Positions 1 through 8,633 of a stretch of DNA of 64,000 bases are shown piece by piece (positions within the stretch are counted from its first letter, which is position 1; each line of letters opens with the position of its first letter). The notes below the pieces were generated by a model, which was not told the origin of the DNA, ran no database searches, and saw only the letters and a list, made by a program, of their open reading frames with translations. The translations under genes were made by a program, and so were the position numbers. The stretch is from Cognataquiflexum gelatinilyticum (GTDB lineage Bacteria > Bacteroidota > Bacteroidia > Cytophagales > Cyclobacteriaceae). Location of the stretch: assembly GCF_024813435.1 (NCBI RefSeq), contig NZ_JANAEZ010000006.1, forward strand, positions 186,001 to 250,000, given 5' to 3'.

Positions 1-1830
1 TTCATTGTCCTGCACCGCATATTGGTAATCAAGGTTGGCATTGACATTCCATTTTTCAAACCTATAGCTGTACCCTACACTTGGTCTTTGGACGATAAAT
101 TTGTTGTTGAATTGGTTGCTCAATGCAGTATCAAGTACCATAATGCCAGCTTCCGGTATCAAGCTGAATGTCTTTTGGTCAGAAGTAGTTTTGTTGTTGC
201 CCACTTGGTAAGACATGGTCAATAGCGATTTTTCTGTGACCGGTTCCGTGAATTGTAAAGTTGCCCGGTAGTTGAAGCCATCCGAAAGTCCGAATGTCTC
301 TTGGTTGATAGTATCGCGGATATCTCTGATGAAATCCCGGTTGGCGGCAACTAGGTCAGAATATTGGTCTCTTTTGGTCCAAGCAGTGTAGACAGTAGTG
401 GAAATTGTCCTTCCCTGTTTGTCAAATTTGTACCGATAGACAAAATTGTTTGCCAGGTTATAGCCGTCCGTGGTGGCATTGGATTTTGTTCTTGAGCTAC
501 TCAAGGGATCCAATGTGCCTGAAAGGTTGAGCCCATCACGGTCGTTGTAAGTATTGTTGCTCTGGAAATTTAGGGAAGGGGTAATGATGATGGCGTTTTT
601 TGGATTGAGGTCATATTCTATCCTCCCATTGATACGGTGATTGTTGTTGGTGATGGTATTCAGTAAGCTTTCCTCATAAAATTGCCTTGTGGTCTCAGAC
701 AAAATTGTTTCCCTATTGGTAAGTTTAAATAGATTATTCTTGGTTGAATTGAAAAAGTAGCTTCCTGTGAAGTTGATTTTTTTGCCGAATTTATCACTGT
801 AATTCAAACCTACACTGTTTGTGGTAATGATTCCCTGATCCTGCCCGACAAGGAAGTTGTTGTTTCCGCCCCCCCATCCTTGGCCTCCGGGACGACCGCC
901 TCCACCTCCACCTCCACGGTTCCCACCCCCTTGACTTGAGGCATTGACTCCAACCAAATCCTGAGAAGAAAAATTTTGTTGGTTGATGTTATTGAAAAGT
1001 CCAATGATAGAAATTCTTTTGTTGCCTTTGAAATAATTGAAATTGCCCCCTGCAGCATATCTATCCTGTGTGCCTGCACCCGCATACAATCTCCCAAACT
1101 GTCCTGTGTTTTTATCCGGTCTTGTGACGATATTGATGGTTCGCGAATAATTGCCGTCATCAAATCCTGTAAGTCTGGATTGGTCTGACCTTTGGTCCAA
1201 TATCTCGACGCGGTCGATGACATCCGCAGGTAGATTTCGCAAAGCAAGGAACGGATCACTTCCAAAAAATTCCCGGCCATCCACCAAAACTTTTTGTACC
1301 TGCTCGCCTTTAGCCTGGATTTCACCATTTTGGATGGTGACTCCGGGAAGCTTTCTGACCAAATCTTCGGCATCTCCGTTTTCCCTTGTTTTGAAAGCAT
1401 TGGCATTGAATGATGTCGTATCGCCCTTAACTTCTCCTACTACCACCTGACCTTCTATCAAAACCTCGCCTAGGAGCTTGCTGTCTTCCAATAAGACCAA
1501 GGTTCCGAGGTCTAGACCATCACTTCTGTTGTGGGTTTTGCTGATTTTTACAAATCCCAAAAAAGTAACTTCAATCAGGACAGATGGGATTCTTGGCCTG
1601 CTGATTTCAAAAGTCCCGTCTGCTCCTGTTACTGTATTCACCAAAACCGAGTCTGTAACCGTCTTGATGACCACATTGGCACCGACCATTGGTCCTTTTG
1701 TAGCTCCTTCGATGACTCGGCCTTTGAGGATGAGATTCTGTGTTCTTCCTTCGGGTTTTTGGGCTTGGGAATCAAAAGAATAAATAAAAAGCAAGCAAAG
1801 GAAAAATGCTTTGAAAGTAGAAATCTTCAT
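1..1830 (-). CDS. Outer-membrane beta-barrel (TonB-dependent receptor-like) protein, 3' end cut by window edge
   Basis: The reading frame is open from an ATG at 1830 to the window edge (610 codons, no stop), so the C-terminal part is missing. Residues 1-23 form a signal peptide ending SQA|Q. A carboxypeptidase regulatory-like (CarboxypepD_reg) beta-sandwich follows at about 33-115, then a plug-like region at about 125-235 with DLVRKLPGVTIQ and VLVDGREFFGSDP, then alternating barrel strands. Residues 301-321 are almost all glycine (868-930). This layout matches the Bacteroidota outer-membrane beta-barrel family related to TonB-dependent receptors. No SusD-like partner lies upstream, so a glycan-uptake pair is not supported, and the substrate is unknown. 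No TonB box could be identified with confidence. The family call is solid; the role in transport is inference. Confidence 0.85.
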   Translation of the reverse strand, partial: MKISTFKAFFLCLLFIYSFDSQAQKPEGRTQNLILKGRVIEGATKGPMVGANVVIKTVTDSVLVNTVTGADGTFEISRPRIPSVLIEVTFLGFVKISKTHNRSDGLDLGTLVLLEDSKLLGEVLIEGQVVVGEVKGDTTSFNANAFKTRENGDAEDLVRKLPGVTIQNGEIQAKGEQVQKVLVDGREFFGSDPFLALRNLPADVIDRVEILDQRSDQSRLTGFDDGNYSRTINIVTRPDKNTGQFGRLYAGAGTQDRYAAGGNFNYFKGNKRISIIGLFNNINQQNFSSQDLVGVNASSQGGGNRGGGGGGGRPGGQGWGGGNNNFLVGQDQGIITTNSVGLNYSDKFGKKINFTGSYFFNSTKNNLFKLTNRETILSETTRQFYEESLLNTITNNNHRINGRIEYDLNPKNAIIITPSLNFQSNNTYNDRDGLNLSGTLDPLSSSRTKSNATTDGYNLANNFVYRYKFDKQGRTISTTVYTAWTKRDQYSDLVAANRDFIRDIRDTINQETFGLSDGFNYRATLQFTEPVTEKSLLTMSYQVGNNKTTSDQKTFSLIPEAGIMVLDTALSNQFNNKFIVQRPSVGYSYRFEKWNVNANLDYQYAVQDNE

Positions 1831-2086
1831 GGGAAATAGTTTAAATATCCCAGCTTAGACATTGTCCCAAGTCAAAAAGTTTAAGTATAAATCAAGCAAA
1901 ATTTTGATCGGATAAAATTTAGGTTGAATGGGGATTAGATTCCTTTAATTATAATTAGGAATTTTGATAAAAGGGAGAAGTTACATACATCGGCTCATAA
2001 CTGAGGTTTAAAGTAGAAAACAAAAATAATTCAAAATTTATTTGCTTAACTACACATAAATATATCTGGATTTTCTCTTGATCTAG

Positions 2087-3535
2087 TTAGAAACTAGGGC
2101 GATCATATCGATAAACATTTCTTGTCGGGTTTCCCCAAATGGTCGGAGGAATAGCGTCGCCGCCACCAATATATGCTTTACCTTCTATTGTAAAGGCAAA
2201 AGACCGATATCTATATGAAAATCCCACTTCGTCTACTTCGGTCCAAGAGTCATCCTGAAAATTATATTTCCAAACTTGCCTACCTAACGTTACAAATCCC
2301 TGGTCATTGAATGAAAACCCTGAAGTAAAACTTAAGGCCATAGGGAAATCATTTTTTCTATCCCATGAATTTTTAGTGCTATCGTACATCCAAACCCCAA
2401 AACTACCTCCTCCACTTAGGATTATTTTATCTCCTACAACTGTGCAGGCCATTTTTAACTTGGGTGAAGATGGGCCAAAATCAAGATCCTCCATTTCTTC
2501 CCAATCATCTTGGATTGGGTCATACCTATAAAAATCGGAAAAATTAGGCTCCCAAGGTGTATTTTGATCATTACCCAAACCTAAAAAAATGTATTTACCC
2601 ACAGAAAACATTACGGAAAAATCACGATTCTTTCCAGGGAATTTTTTTCGTTTGGTCCATAAGTCAATATTTGGGTCATATTCCCAAAAGTTATTATTCT
2701 CTGATTGGGTATATAAATATCCTTTTTCCGAACTTCCTGTTACATTACTGGTTGCTAACAATGGAACCTCTAACTGTTTACTTTCCCAGTTTAAGGTTTT
2801 TGTTTCGAAAACCATAAGTTCATTTTGTTCTGGTGCATCCTTTAGAAGGAGGAAATAGGCCTTTGATCCGATCACAAAGCTACCTGTGTAATTCACGAAA
2901 TTATCAGGTGCATCATTTGAGACCATTAGCCATATATCTTTAATGCAAATTTCTTCTTTGCCAATGACTTGATAGTCGGCCATTCCCAATTTTATCGAAG
3001 CTTTTGCTTCTGGAAAAGGAACAACAGGTGTTATTACCTGCAGCATTGTCCTATTACCTCCAACAAGTTTTGCCGGTTCTCCATTGAAAAAGACTTCCAT
3101 TCTCGACCAATTTGGATTGAAGTGCTTCCCCTCAATTTTAACCGTATCCTCAGTAAAAGTACACATGTTATAGGAAATGATCTCAGGTGGAGTCAATTTG
3201 AAAGACTTTCGGGATGTATATCTGAAATTAAATCCTATTACTTGAATGCTAGAATTTCCTGATTTTAAGGCTTCTGGGACGATGAACGAGATTTCATTTG
3301 GCTCAATTTTGATGATATTTGTATATTCTTCACCAAAAAGTATCGTGTAGAAGTCAATCTGCTCCGGATCTAAATTGGTTAACCGCATTCTAATTGTATC
3401 ACCAAAAGTCCCAGTTTCAGGAAAAATGCTAAATGCTTCCTGAGGTAATAAATCAGCAGGTTCTTCGGTGGTACAGGCCAATCCTATCCAAAACAATAAT
3501 ATGATTAGAATAGTAGGAAAACGAAGTAAGACCAT
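2087..3535 (-). CDS. TIG/Kelch-repeat lipoprotein
   Basis: A 482-residue lipoprotein. The signal peptide ends in IGLAC, with Cys21 as the predicted lipidated residue. Two TIG/IPT-like immunoglobulin folds follow (about 30-180), then a Kelch-type propeller with repeated blade endings of the form Y-D-x5-W, for example WEYDPNIDLW, YRYDPIQDDW and WMYDSTKNSW. An in-frame TTG lies six codons upstream (3553), but the ATG at 3535 gives a normal lipoprotein leader and is preferred. It is probably a surface or periplasmic binding protein; no enzyme motif is seen. It is divergent from another TIG-type lipoprotein at 3775, which suggests that the two share a regulatory region or descend from a duplicated surface-protein family. 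Exact ligand unknown. Confidence 0.85.
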   Translation of the reverse strand: MVLLRFPTILIILLFWIGLACTTEEPADLLPQEAFSIFPETGTFGDTIRMRLTNLDPEQIDFYTILFGEEYTNIIKIEPNEISFIVPEALKSGNSSIQVIGFNFRYTSRKSFKLTPPEIISYNMCTFTEDTVKIEGKHFNPNWSRMEVFFNGEPAKLVGGNRTMLQVITPVVPFPEAKASIKLGMADYQVIGKEEICIKDIWLMVSNDAPDNFVNYTGSFVIGSKAYFLLLKDAPEQNELMVFETKTLNWESKQLEVPLLATSNVTGSSEKGYLYTQSENNNFWEYDPNIDLWTKRKKFPGKNRDFSVMFSVGKYIFLGLGNDQNTPWEPNFSDFYRYDPIQDDWEEMEDLDFGPSSPKLKMACTVVGDKIILSGGGSFGVWMYDSTKNSWDRKNDFPMALSFTSGFSFNDQGFVTLGRQVWKYNFQDDSWTEVDEVGFSYRYRSFAFTIEGKAYIGGGDAIPPTIWGNPTRNVYRYDRPSF

Positions 3536-3774
3536 GAAATTGTTTTTTACCAAAGAAAACTACTTTTTTCTACTTTAGGAAATATATAATTAGGCAATTT
3601 TTTTAGAAAAAAACCTGCATTAATTTAAAGCTAATTGATATCGGATTTTAAGTGCATTTTTTCTTGATTTGGAATAATTGAAGTGCCTTCACGAAAATTC
3701 TCAAGTGATTATTTTAAAAAATTAATGACAGTGAACTTATTGTTTTATTCTATACCTTTACCTAAAACTTAATT

Positions 3775-4713
3775 ATGAAGAATCGTTATTTTCTATTTTT
3801 TCTTTTTCCACTTTCTTGTTTATTCATAGCTTGTGAAAAGGAAGAGCCCCGAGTTAGTATCGGACCTAAAATTTTAATAACAAATGTAGATGCTAGTTCC
3901 AACCTCTTTGTTGAATTTTCTGCGCAATTTATTGATTTCGGGATTCAGCCGATTTTAGAATATGGCTTTTTTTATTCGGATTCTGATGATTTGGACTTTG
4001 AAAATGCCGATTGGGTGAGTAAAAAAGGAAAGCCGGGGAAAGAATTTAAATTGAAAGCAACGCACTCGATGCTTTACGGAAAACAGTATAATGTTGTTGC
4101 TTTTGCTATGACTGCTGATACTGTGGTGTTTTCACCTTTTGTTGCCTTTGTTTCTCGCGGAACAGTTGGTTTTATCTTAGATAGGATTGTAGGACCTTCT
4201 GAGATTTATTTTGGGGATACCCTAACTTTTTTTGGACGAAATATTAGTAAGAATCCCGCTAATTTTTTTATTTCTGCAGATGGATCTACTGAAAGTAAAT
4301 TGACAATATTAGATATTAAAGAGGACTATTTCCGGGCAATCTTGCCTTCTATGTTTTCAACTTATTATATCAAAGAGAATGGATTCATCCGGTTCAGTTT
4401 TGATATCAGCGGAAAGAACATTCAGACCGAATGGCCTGCCAAATTCAGAGAACCTATTTTCAATTTGATTGAAAACCAAAAGGTAAGTATAGAAGGAGAA
4501 GTTACAATTTTAGGGGATTATTTGGATTCAGATATCAAAATGGTAAGGTTTGCGGATGAACCTTATTTTGATGTGGAAGTAGTTGCTTGGGAAAAAACGA
4601 AAATAGTGTTCAAAGCCAAACGTTCTAAACCAAATTTGTATGAATCCATTTCAATAAATGTAAGACGAAAGAAATATGATTTGGAAAATGTGTATTCTTA
4701 TCTGGTCCCTTAA
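3775..4713 (+). CDS. TIG-like domain lipoprotein, function unknown
   Basis: A 312-residue protein with a very hydrophobic leader ending FIAC, with Cys20 predicted to be lipidated, followed by an acidic EKEEP linker. The mature part is beta-rich. A TIG/IPT-like segment starts near residue 137 (GPSEIYFGDTLTFFG), and a second possible one sits near the C-terminus (VTILGDYLDSDIKMV). No catalytic motif is visible. It is divergent from the TIG/Kelch lipoprotein gene ending at 2087, across a 239-bp AT-rich gap. It probably sits in the outer membrane or on the surface. The lipoprotein call is firm; TIG membership is a judgement from the GDTLTFFGRNI-type strand pattern. Confidence 0.75.
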   Translation: MKNRYFLFFLFPLSCLFIACEKEEPRVSIGPKILITNVDASSNLFVEFSAQFIDFGIQPILEYGFFYSDSDDLDFENADWVSKKGKPGKEFKLKATHSMLYGKQYNVVAFAMTADTVVFSPFVAFVSRGTVGFILDRIVGPSEIYFGDTLTFFGRNISKNPANFFISADGSTESKLTILDIKEDYFRAILPSMFSTYYIKENGFIRFSFDISGKNIQTEWPAKFREPIFNLIENQKVSIEGEVTILGDYLDSDIKMVRFADEPYFDVEVVAWEKTKIVFKAKRSKPNLYESISINVRRKKYDLENVYSYLVP

Positions 4714-4893
4714 GAATTAACCCTTAAGTTGAATGTCATAGTCAATCAAGATCAATTATGTAATTTTTGGGTTTGATCAAGCATTTCTTATTGTTTAGAT
4801 TTGAAATATTTCGATTGAGGCTATGTTCAAAAATTTAAAATTGATTCTAGTCGCTTCAAACATCCATATCTAATAGCTCTTAATCAAGAAATA

Positions 4894-4923
4894 AAAAATC
4901 CCGATTTTTCAACCGGGATTTTT
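4894..4923. terminator. Bidirectional rho-independent terminator
   Basis: A perfect 10-bp stem (4894-4903 with 4914-4923) has a CCCG core flanked by A on one side and T on the other, so it can act in both directions. It lies 5 bp beyond the stop of aspS on the minus strand and downstream of the plus-strand lipoprotein gene. Confidence 0.8.
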
Positions 4924-4928
4924 GAGTT

Positions 4929-6689
4929 TTATTTTTTCTCTGACAATGAGACCTTGATGGAGAGTTCTGTCAGCTGTTCATCAGAAATCGTACTTGGTGA
5001 ATCGATCATGACATCCCTGCCGGAGTTGTTTTTTGGGAAGGCGATATAATCCCTGATGGAATCTGATCCACCAAAAATGGCACAAAGCCTGTCAAATCCA
5101 AAGGCAATGCCTCCGTGTGGCGGTGCTCCAAATTCAAACGCTTCCATCAAAAATCCAAATTGCTTTTGCGCTTCAGCTTCAGAAAACCCAAGGTGCTTGA
5201 ACATCAATTGCTGTGTCGTCCTATCATGGATCCTGATCGACCCACCTCCGATTTCAACACCATTGATGACAAGGTCATAGGCATTTGCCCGAACGGAACC
5301 CGGATCAGTTTCCAAAAGCGGAATATCTTCTTTCTTTGGAGAAGTAAATGGATGGTGCATGGCATGAAATCTGTTGGTCTCCTCGTCCCATTCGAGCAAT
5401 GGAAAGTCAACCACCCAAAGTGGCTTGAACACATTTCTATCCCTCAATCCGAGTTCTTCACCCATTTTCAGCCTGAGTTCTGATAGTTGTTTTCTTGTCG
5501 ATTTTGCATCGCCACTCAAAACCAAAATCAGATCTCCAGCCTCAGCACCCATCTTTTCGGCCCAAGCTATCAGATCCTCATTGGAATAGAATTTATCTAC
5601 AGTTGACTTGAAAGTTCCGTCTTCGTTGCATTTGACATATACCAATCCTTTGGCTCCGATCTGTGGTCTCTTCACCCAATTGGTCAATTCATCAAGTTGC
5701 TTTCTAGTGTATTCACCTGCGCCTTTAGCACAGATTCCTACGACAAGCTCTGCCTGATCAAAAATGGAAAAACCTTTTCCTTGAGCGACGTCATTGAGTT
5801 CTACAAATTTCATGTCAAACCTCAAATCCGGTTTGTCATTGCCATAACCACTCATTGCTTCGGCGTAGGTCATTCTTTTGACTTCTTCCAATTGTACACC
5901 TTTCACATTTGCGAAAAGGTGCTTAGTCAAACCTTCAAAAGTATTAAGGATATCTTCCTGACTTACGAAAGACATTTCGCAGTCTATCTGGGTAAACTCA
6001 GGCTGTCTGTCCGCCCTCAAATCTTCATCTCTGAAACATTTTACGATCTGAAAATACCTGTCAAAACCACTCACCATCAGCAATTGCTTGAAAGTCTGTG
6101 GAGATTGAGGCAAAGCATAAAATTCTCCAGGGTTGACACGGCTTGGAACAACAAAATCCCTTGCCCCTTCAGGAGTGGATTTGATCAAAACAGGCGTTTC
6201 CACTTCGATAAAGTCCTGTCCATCCATATATTTTCTTGTCTCCTGCATCATGCGGTGCCTGAGTTGGAGTTTTTCCCTGACCACATTTCTTCTCAGGTCA
6301 AGATATCGGTATTTCATTCTCAATTCATCGCCGCCGTCTGTTTCGTCCTCAATGATGAAAGGAGGAACTTTGGATGGGTTCAAAATCTCGAGGGAATCCA
6401 CTTTGATCTCGATATCCCCGGTACTCATTTTGTCATTTTTGGAAGTTCTTTCCAGAACAGTTCCTTTGGCTTGGACTACAAATTCCCTTCCTAGAGAGGC
6501 GGCTTTTTCAAGTAGCGATTTGTCAGAGGATCCCTCTTCAAAAATCAGTTGGGTAACGCCATATCGGTCTCTTAAGTCTACCCAAATCAATCCGCCTTTA
6601 TTCCTGACCCGCTGCACCCAACCCGAAAGGGTTACTTTTTGATGTACATCTTGTATCCTTAATTCTCCGCAAGTATGTGTTCTAAGCAT
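4929..6689 (-). CDS. aspS: Aspartate--tRNA ligase
   Basis: Charges tRNA-Asp with aspartate in the cytoplasm. The 586-residue product has the normal bacterial AspRS length and order: an N-terminal OB-fold anticodon-binding domain (SGWVQRVRNKGGLIWVDLRD), the class II core with motif 2 (FRDEDLRADRQPEFTQID), an inserted GAD domain in the middle, and motif 3 near the end (GIAFGFDRLCAIFGG). The frame is open 23 codons further upstream to 6758, but the start at 6689 (MLRTHTCGEL) matches the family N-terminus, and a -7-type box at 6718-6725 lies inside the longer version. It is monocistronic, with a terminator just past the stop. Whether the enzyme is discriminating or also charges tRNA-Asn was not judged. 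Confidence 0.97.
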   Translation of the reverse strand: MLRTHTCGELRIQDVHQKVTLSGWVQRVRNKGGLIWVDLRDRYGVTQLIFEEGSSDKSLLEKAASLGREFVVQAKGTVLERTSKNDKMSTGDIEIKVDSLEILNPSKVPPFIIEDETDGGDELRMKYRYLDLRRNVVREKLQLRHRMMQETRKYMDGQDFIEVETPVLIKSTPEGARDFVVPSRVNPGEFYALPQSPQTFKQLLMVSGFDRYFQIVKCFRDEDLRADRQPEFTQIDCEMSFVSQEDILNTFEGLTKHLFANVKGVQLEEVKRMTYAEAMSGYGNDKPDLRFDMKFVELNDVAQGKGFSIFDQAELVVGICAKGAGEYTRKQLDELTNWVKRPQIGAKGLVYVKCNEDGTFKSTVDKFYSNEDLIAWAEKMGAEAGDLILVLSGDAKSTRKQLSELRLKMGEELGLRDRNVFKPLWVVDFPLLEWDEETNRFHAMHHPFTSPKKEDIPLLETDPGSVRANAYDLVINGVEIGGGSIRIHDRTTQQLMFKHLGFSEAEAQKQFGFLMEAFEFGAPPHGGIAFGFDRLCAIFGGSDSIRDYIAFPKNNSGRDVMIDSPSTISDEQLTELSIKVSLSEKK

Positions 6690-6990
6690 GATAATGAATG
6701 GTATTTTTTGAAGTGGACAAAGATAAACAAAGCTTGGGGACAATTCTAAAATGATCAAGAAGTTTGAAAAAACTTTTTATTTGGCAAAAAAACAGATGTT
6801 TGGTTGGATTTTCTACAATATCAGCGAGATGAAAAACAAAAAAATGGCATTTATATGAAATACCAAATTGTACTTCACGTTGATTAGTATAGTCAAAATA
6901 TTAATTATGACTTGAAAAGTTGTAAATAATTTGGATTTTGAACCAAATTTAAATTTATTTGGGAGAGTACGATATTTCACCCCTGTAAAC
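6690..6990. other. Divergent intergenic region between aspS and M23 peptidase gene
   Basis: About 300 bp of AT-rich sequence holding the promoters of both flanking genes. The only clear element is the aspS -7 box at 6718-6725. On the plus strand a weaker TAATTTGG stretch occurs near 6925-6935. No convincing small gene was found. Confidence 0.6.
6718..6725 (-). promoter_or_regulatory. Bacteroidota-type -7 box upstream of aspS
   Basis: On the minus strand the sequence is TATCTTTG, an exact match to the TAnnTTTG -7 consensus of Bacteroidota sigma-A promoters. It would start transcription about 20 nt before the aspS ATG at 6689. No clear -33 TTTG was found at ideal spacing. Confidence 0.5.
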
Positions 6991-8265
6991 ATGAACAAAA
7001 AATTAACTTTTACTATCTCGACTTTGCTGGTTTTTGGCACTGTGTACTATTTTAGTCAAAAGCAAAAAAATGAACCTGAGATTACCCAAGAAAAAATTGA
7101 ATTGGTAGAACAGAAGAAAGAAGATCAGATTCTCTATGGTATCAATGTTAATGAATTGGATGTGGTAGAGGGCGTAGTCGGTAAGAACCAAACATTGTCA
7201 ACTATTTTGGCTCCATTCAATGTCCCTTATCAAATCATTGACGAAATCGCCAGAAAATCGAAGGACATATTTGACGTCAGAAAGATTTCTTTTAACAAGA
7301 AATTTACCGTGCTCTCATCTAAAGACACAGCATTGGCTCAGTTTTTTATATATGAACCCAATCCCGCTGAGTTTGTGGTTTTCAAATTGGATGAAGGTGA
7401 AGTGTATAAAGAAGAAAAACCTGTTGAATTCCGCAAAGTAGAAATCGGAGGAACCATAAGTAGCAACCTATATGTAAATATGACCGAAATAGGGATTGGT
7501 CCTGACTTGATTGACCAATTTGCCGATTTGTATGGTTGGGCGGTTGATTTTCAAAGACTTCAAAAGGGTGACAAATTCAAGGTATCATATTCTGAAAAAG
7601 TTGTAGAAGGCAATGTGATAGGAATAGGAGATATCGAAGTGGCATATTTTGAGCATATGGGAGTTTCTTACCATGCTATCCCCTTTGAGCAAAATGGAGA
7701 AAGAACGTTTTTCGACCAAGAAGGAAATAGCTTCAAAAAAGCATTTTTGAGAGATCCTTTGAAGTATTCAAGAATCAGCTCAAGGTATAACCTTAATCGT
7801 TTTCACCCGGTCCAAAAAAGATATAAAGCCCATCTTGGGACTGATTATGCCGCCCCGACCGGAACGGAAATCAGATCAGTGGGAGATGGAACCGTAGTAG
7901 AGGCAAGATACACGAGCGCAAATGGGAATTTTGTTAAAATCAAGCATAACGGAACCTACACCACCCAATACCTTCATATGTCCAAAATTGCAAAAGGAAT
8001 GAAGCCTGGGTCAAGAGTTAAACAAGGTGAAGTAATCGGATATGTAGGGAGTACCGGATTGGCGACCGGACCGCATCTTTGTTTCAGATTTTGGAAAAAC
8101 GGCAAACAGGAAGATTGGTTGAAAGAAAAAATTCCACCATCGGAGCCAATTTCACAGGAAAACAGGATGGCATTTGAACAGGTAAAAATGGAAAAAATGA
8201 GACAGATAGCTGCTATACCTTATATTGATTCAAATCAAAAACTTGTTGCCAAAGTAAATCCTTGA
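6991..8265 (+). CDS. M23-family peptidoglycan metallopeptidase, membrane anchored
   Basis: A 424-residue protein with one N-terminal membrane segment (about 4-21), a middle region of OapA/LysM-like character, and a C-terminal LytM/M23 peptidase domain. M23 enzymes cut peptidoglycan cross-links using zinc. The visible ligands are His281 and Asp285 (HLGTD), and His329 sits in the YLHMS motif. The usual final H-x-H is H-L-C (His362, Cys364), so the third zinc ligand would be a cysteine. From memory, this variant (GPHxCxRFW) recurs in a Bacteroidota subfamily, so it is probably a subfamily trait rather than decay. The frame is open 20 codons upstream, but ATG 6991 begins a normal membrane leader. 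A strong terminator follows at 8295. Likely role: cell-wall remodelling in the periplasm. Confidence 0.88.
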   Translation: MNKKLTFTISTLLVFGTVYYFSQKQKNEPEITQEKIELVEQKKEDQILYGINVNELDVVEGVVGKNQTLSTILAPFNVPYQIIDEIARKSKDIFDVRKISFNKKFTVLSSKDTALAQFFIYEPNPAEFVVFKLDEGEVYKEEKPVEFRKVEIGGTISSNLYVNMTEIGIGPDLIDQFADLYGWAVDFQRLQKGDKFKVSYSEKVVEGNVIGIGDIEVAYFEHMGVSYHAIPFEQNGERTFFDQEGNSFKKAFLRDPLKYSRISSRYNLNRFHPVQKRYKAHLGTDYAAPTGTEIRSVGDGTVVEARYTSANGNFVKIKHNGTYTTQYLHMSKIAKGMKPGSRVKQGEVIGYVGSTGLATGPHLCFRFWKNGKQEDWLKEKIPPSEPISQENRMAFEQVKMEKMRQIAAIPYIDSNQKLVAKVNP

Positions 8266-8294
8266 CCTTCGCCCTATTATAAAGATTTCACTAT

Positions 8295-8325
8295 CCGGGA
8301 AGCTATGCCTTCCCGGTTTTTTTTT
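8295..8325 (+). terminator. Rho-independent terminator of the M23 gene
   Basis: An 8-bp perfect stem CCGGGAAG/CTTCCCGG (8295-8302 with 8309-8316) with a 6-nt loop and a run of nine T. It lies 30 bp after the M23 stop codon. Confidence 0.9.
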
Positions 8326-8560
8326 GATTTGAAGTGAGAGGTAAATTTTTCTTGGCTTCCTTTTTGATATTGGGGATTATTCATATCCATCTTTTCCTTT
8401 TGTATAATGAAATGAGCTACCCTAATGTTGGAATTTGAAAGAATTTACGAAGTTTAAAATCAGGTCCATTTGGGATTTAATTTTTGGTGTAAAACAGAAA
8501 GAATTAAATTTCAAATAAAACTAAAGTCTCATATTATCGAATCAGCATTCCAAAAGGAGG
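8326..8560. other. Intergenic stretch without a recognised gene
   Basis: An AT-rich spacer between the convergent M23 and OmpA-family transcription units. Apart from the two terminators bounding it, no element or convincing small ORF was seen. Confidence 0.5.
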
Positions 8561-8588
8561 AAAAAAAAGGACCTCCCAGAAGGAGGCC
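8561..8588 (-). terminator. Terminator of the type IX secretion cassette
   Basis: Read on the minus strand, GG-CCTCC pairs with GGAGG-CC (one bulged T), followed by eight T (8561-8568 on the plus strand is A8). It is located 45 bp beyond the stop of the OmpA-domain gene. Confidence 0.7.
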
Positions 8589-8633
8589 ATTTTTACTTAT
8601 CTATCTCGCAAGTTTAAAAAATAAAATCTTGAA

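Noticed and set aside
810..1406. 198-aa minus-strand frame inside the outer-membrane barrel gene
   Set aside because: The true frame gives a signal peptide, plug and barrel and is open to the window edge; this frame gives low-complexity, motif-free sequence.
5697..6494. 265-aa frame antisense to aspS
   Set aside because: It lies wholly opposite a strongly conserved gene and has no start context, motif or sensible composition.
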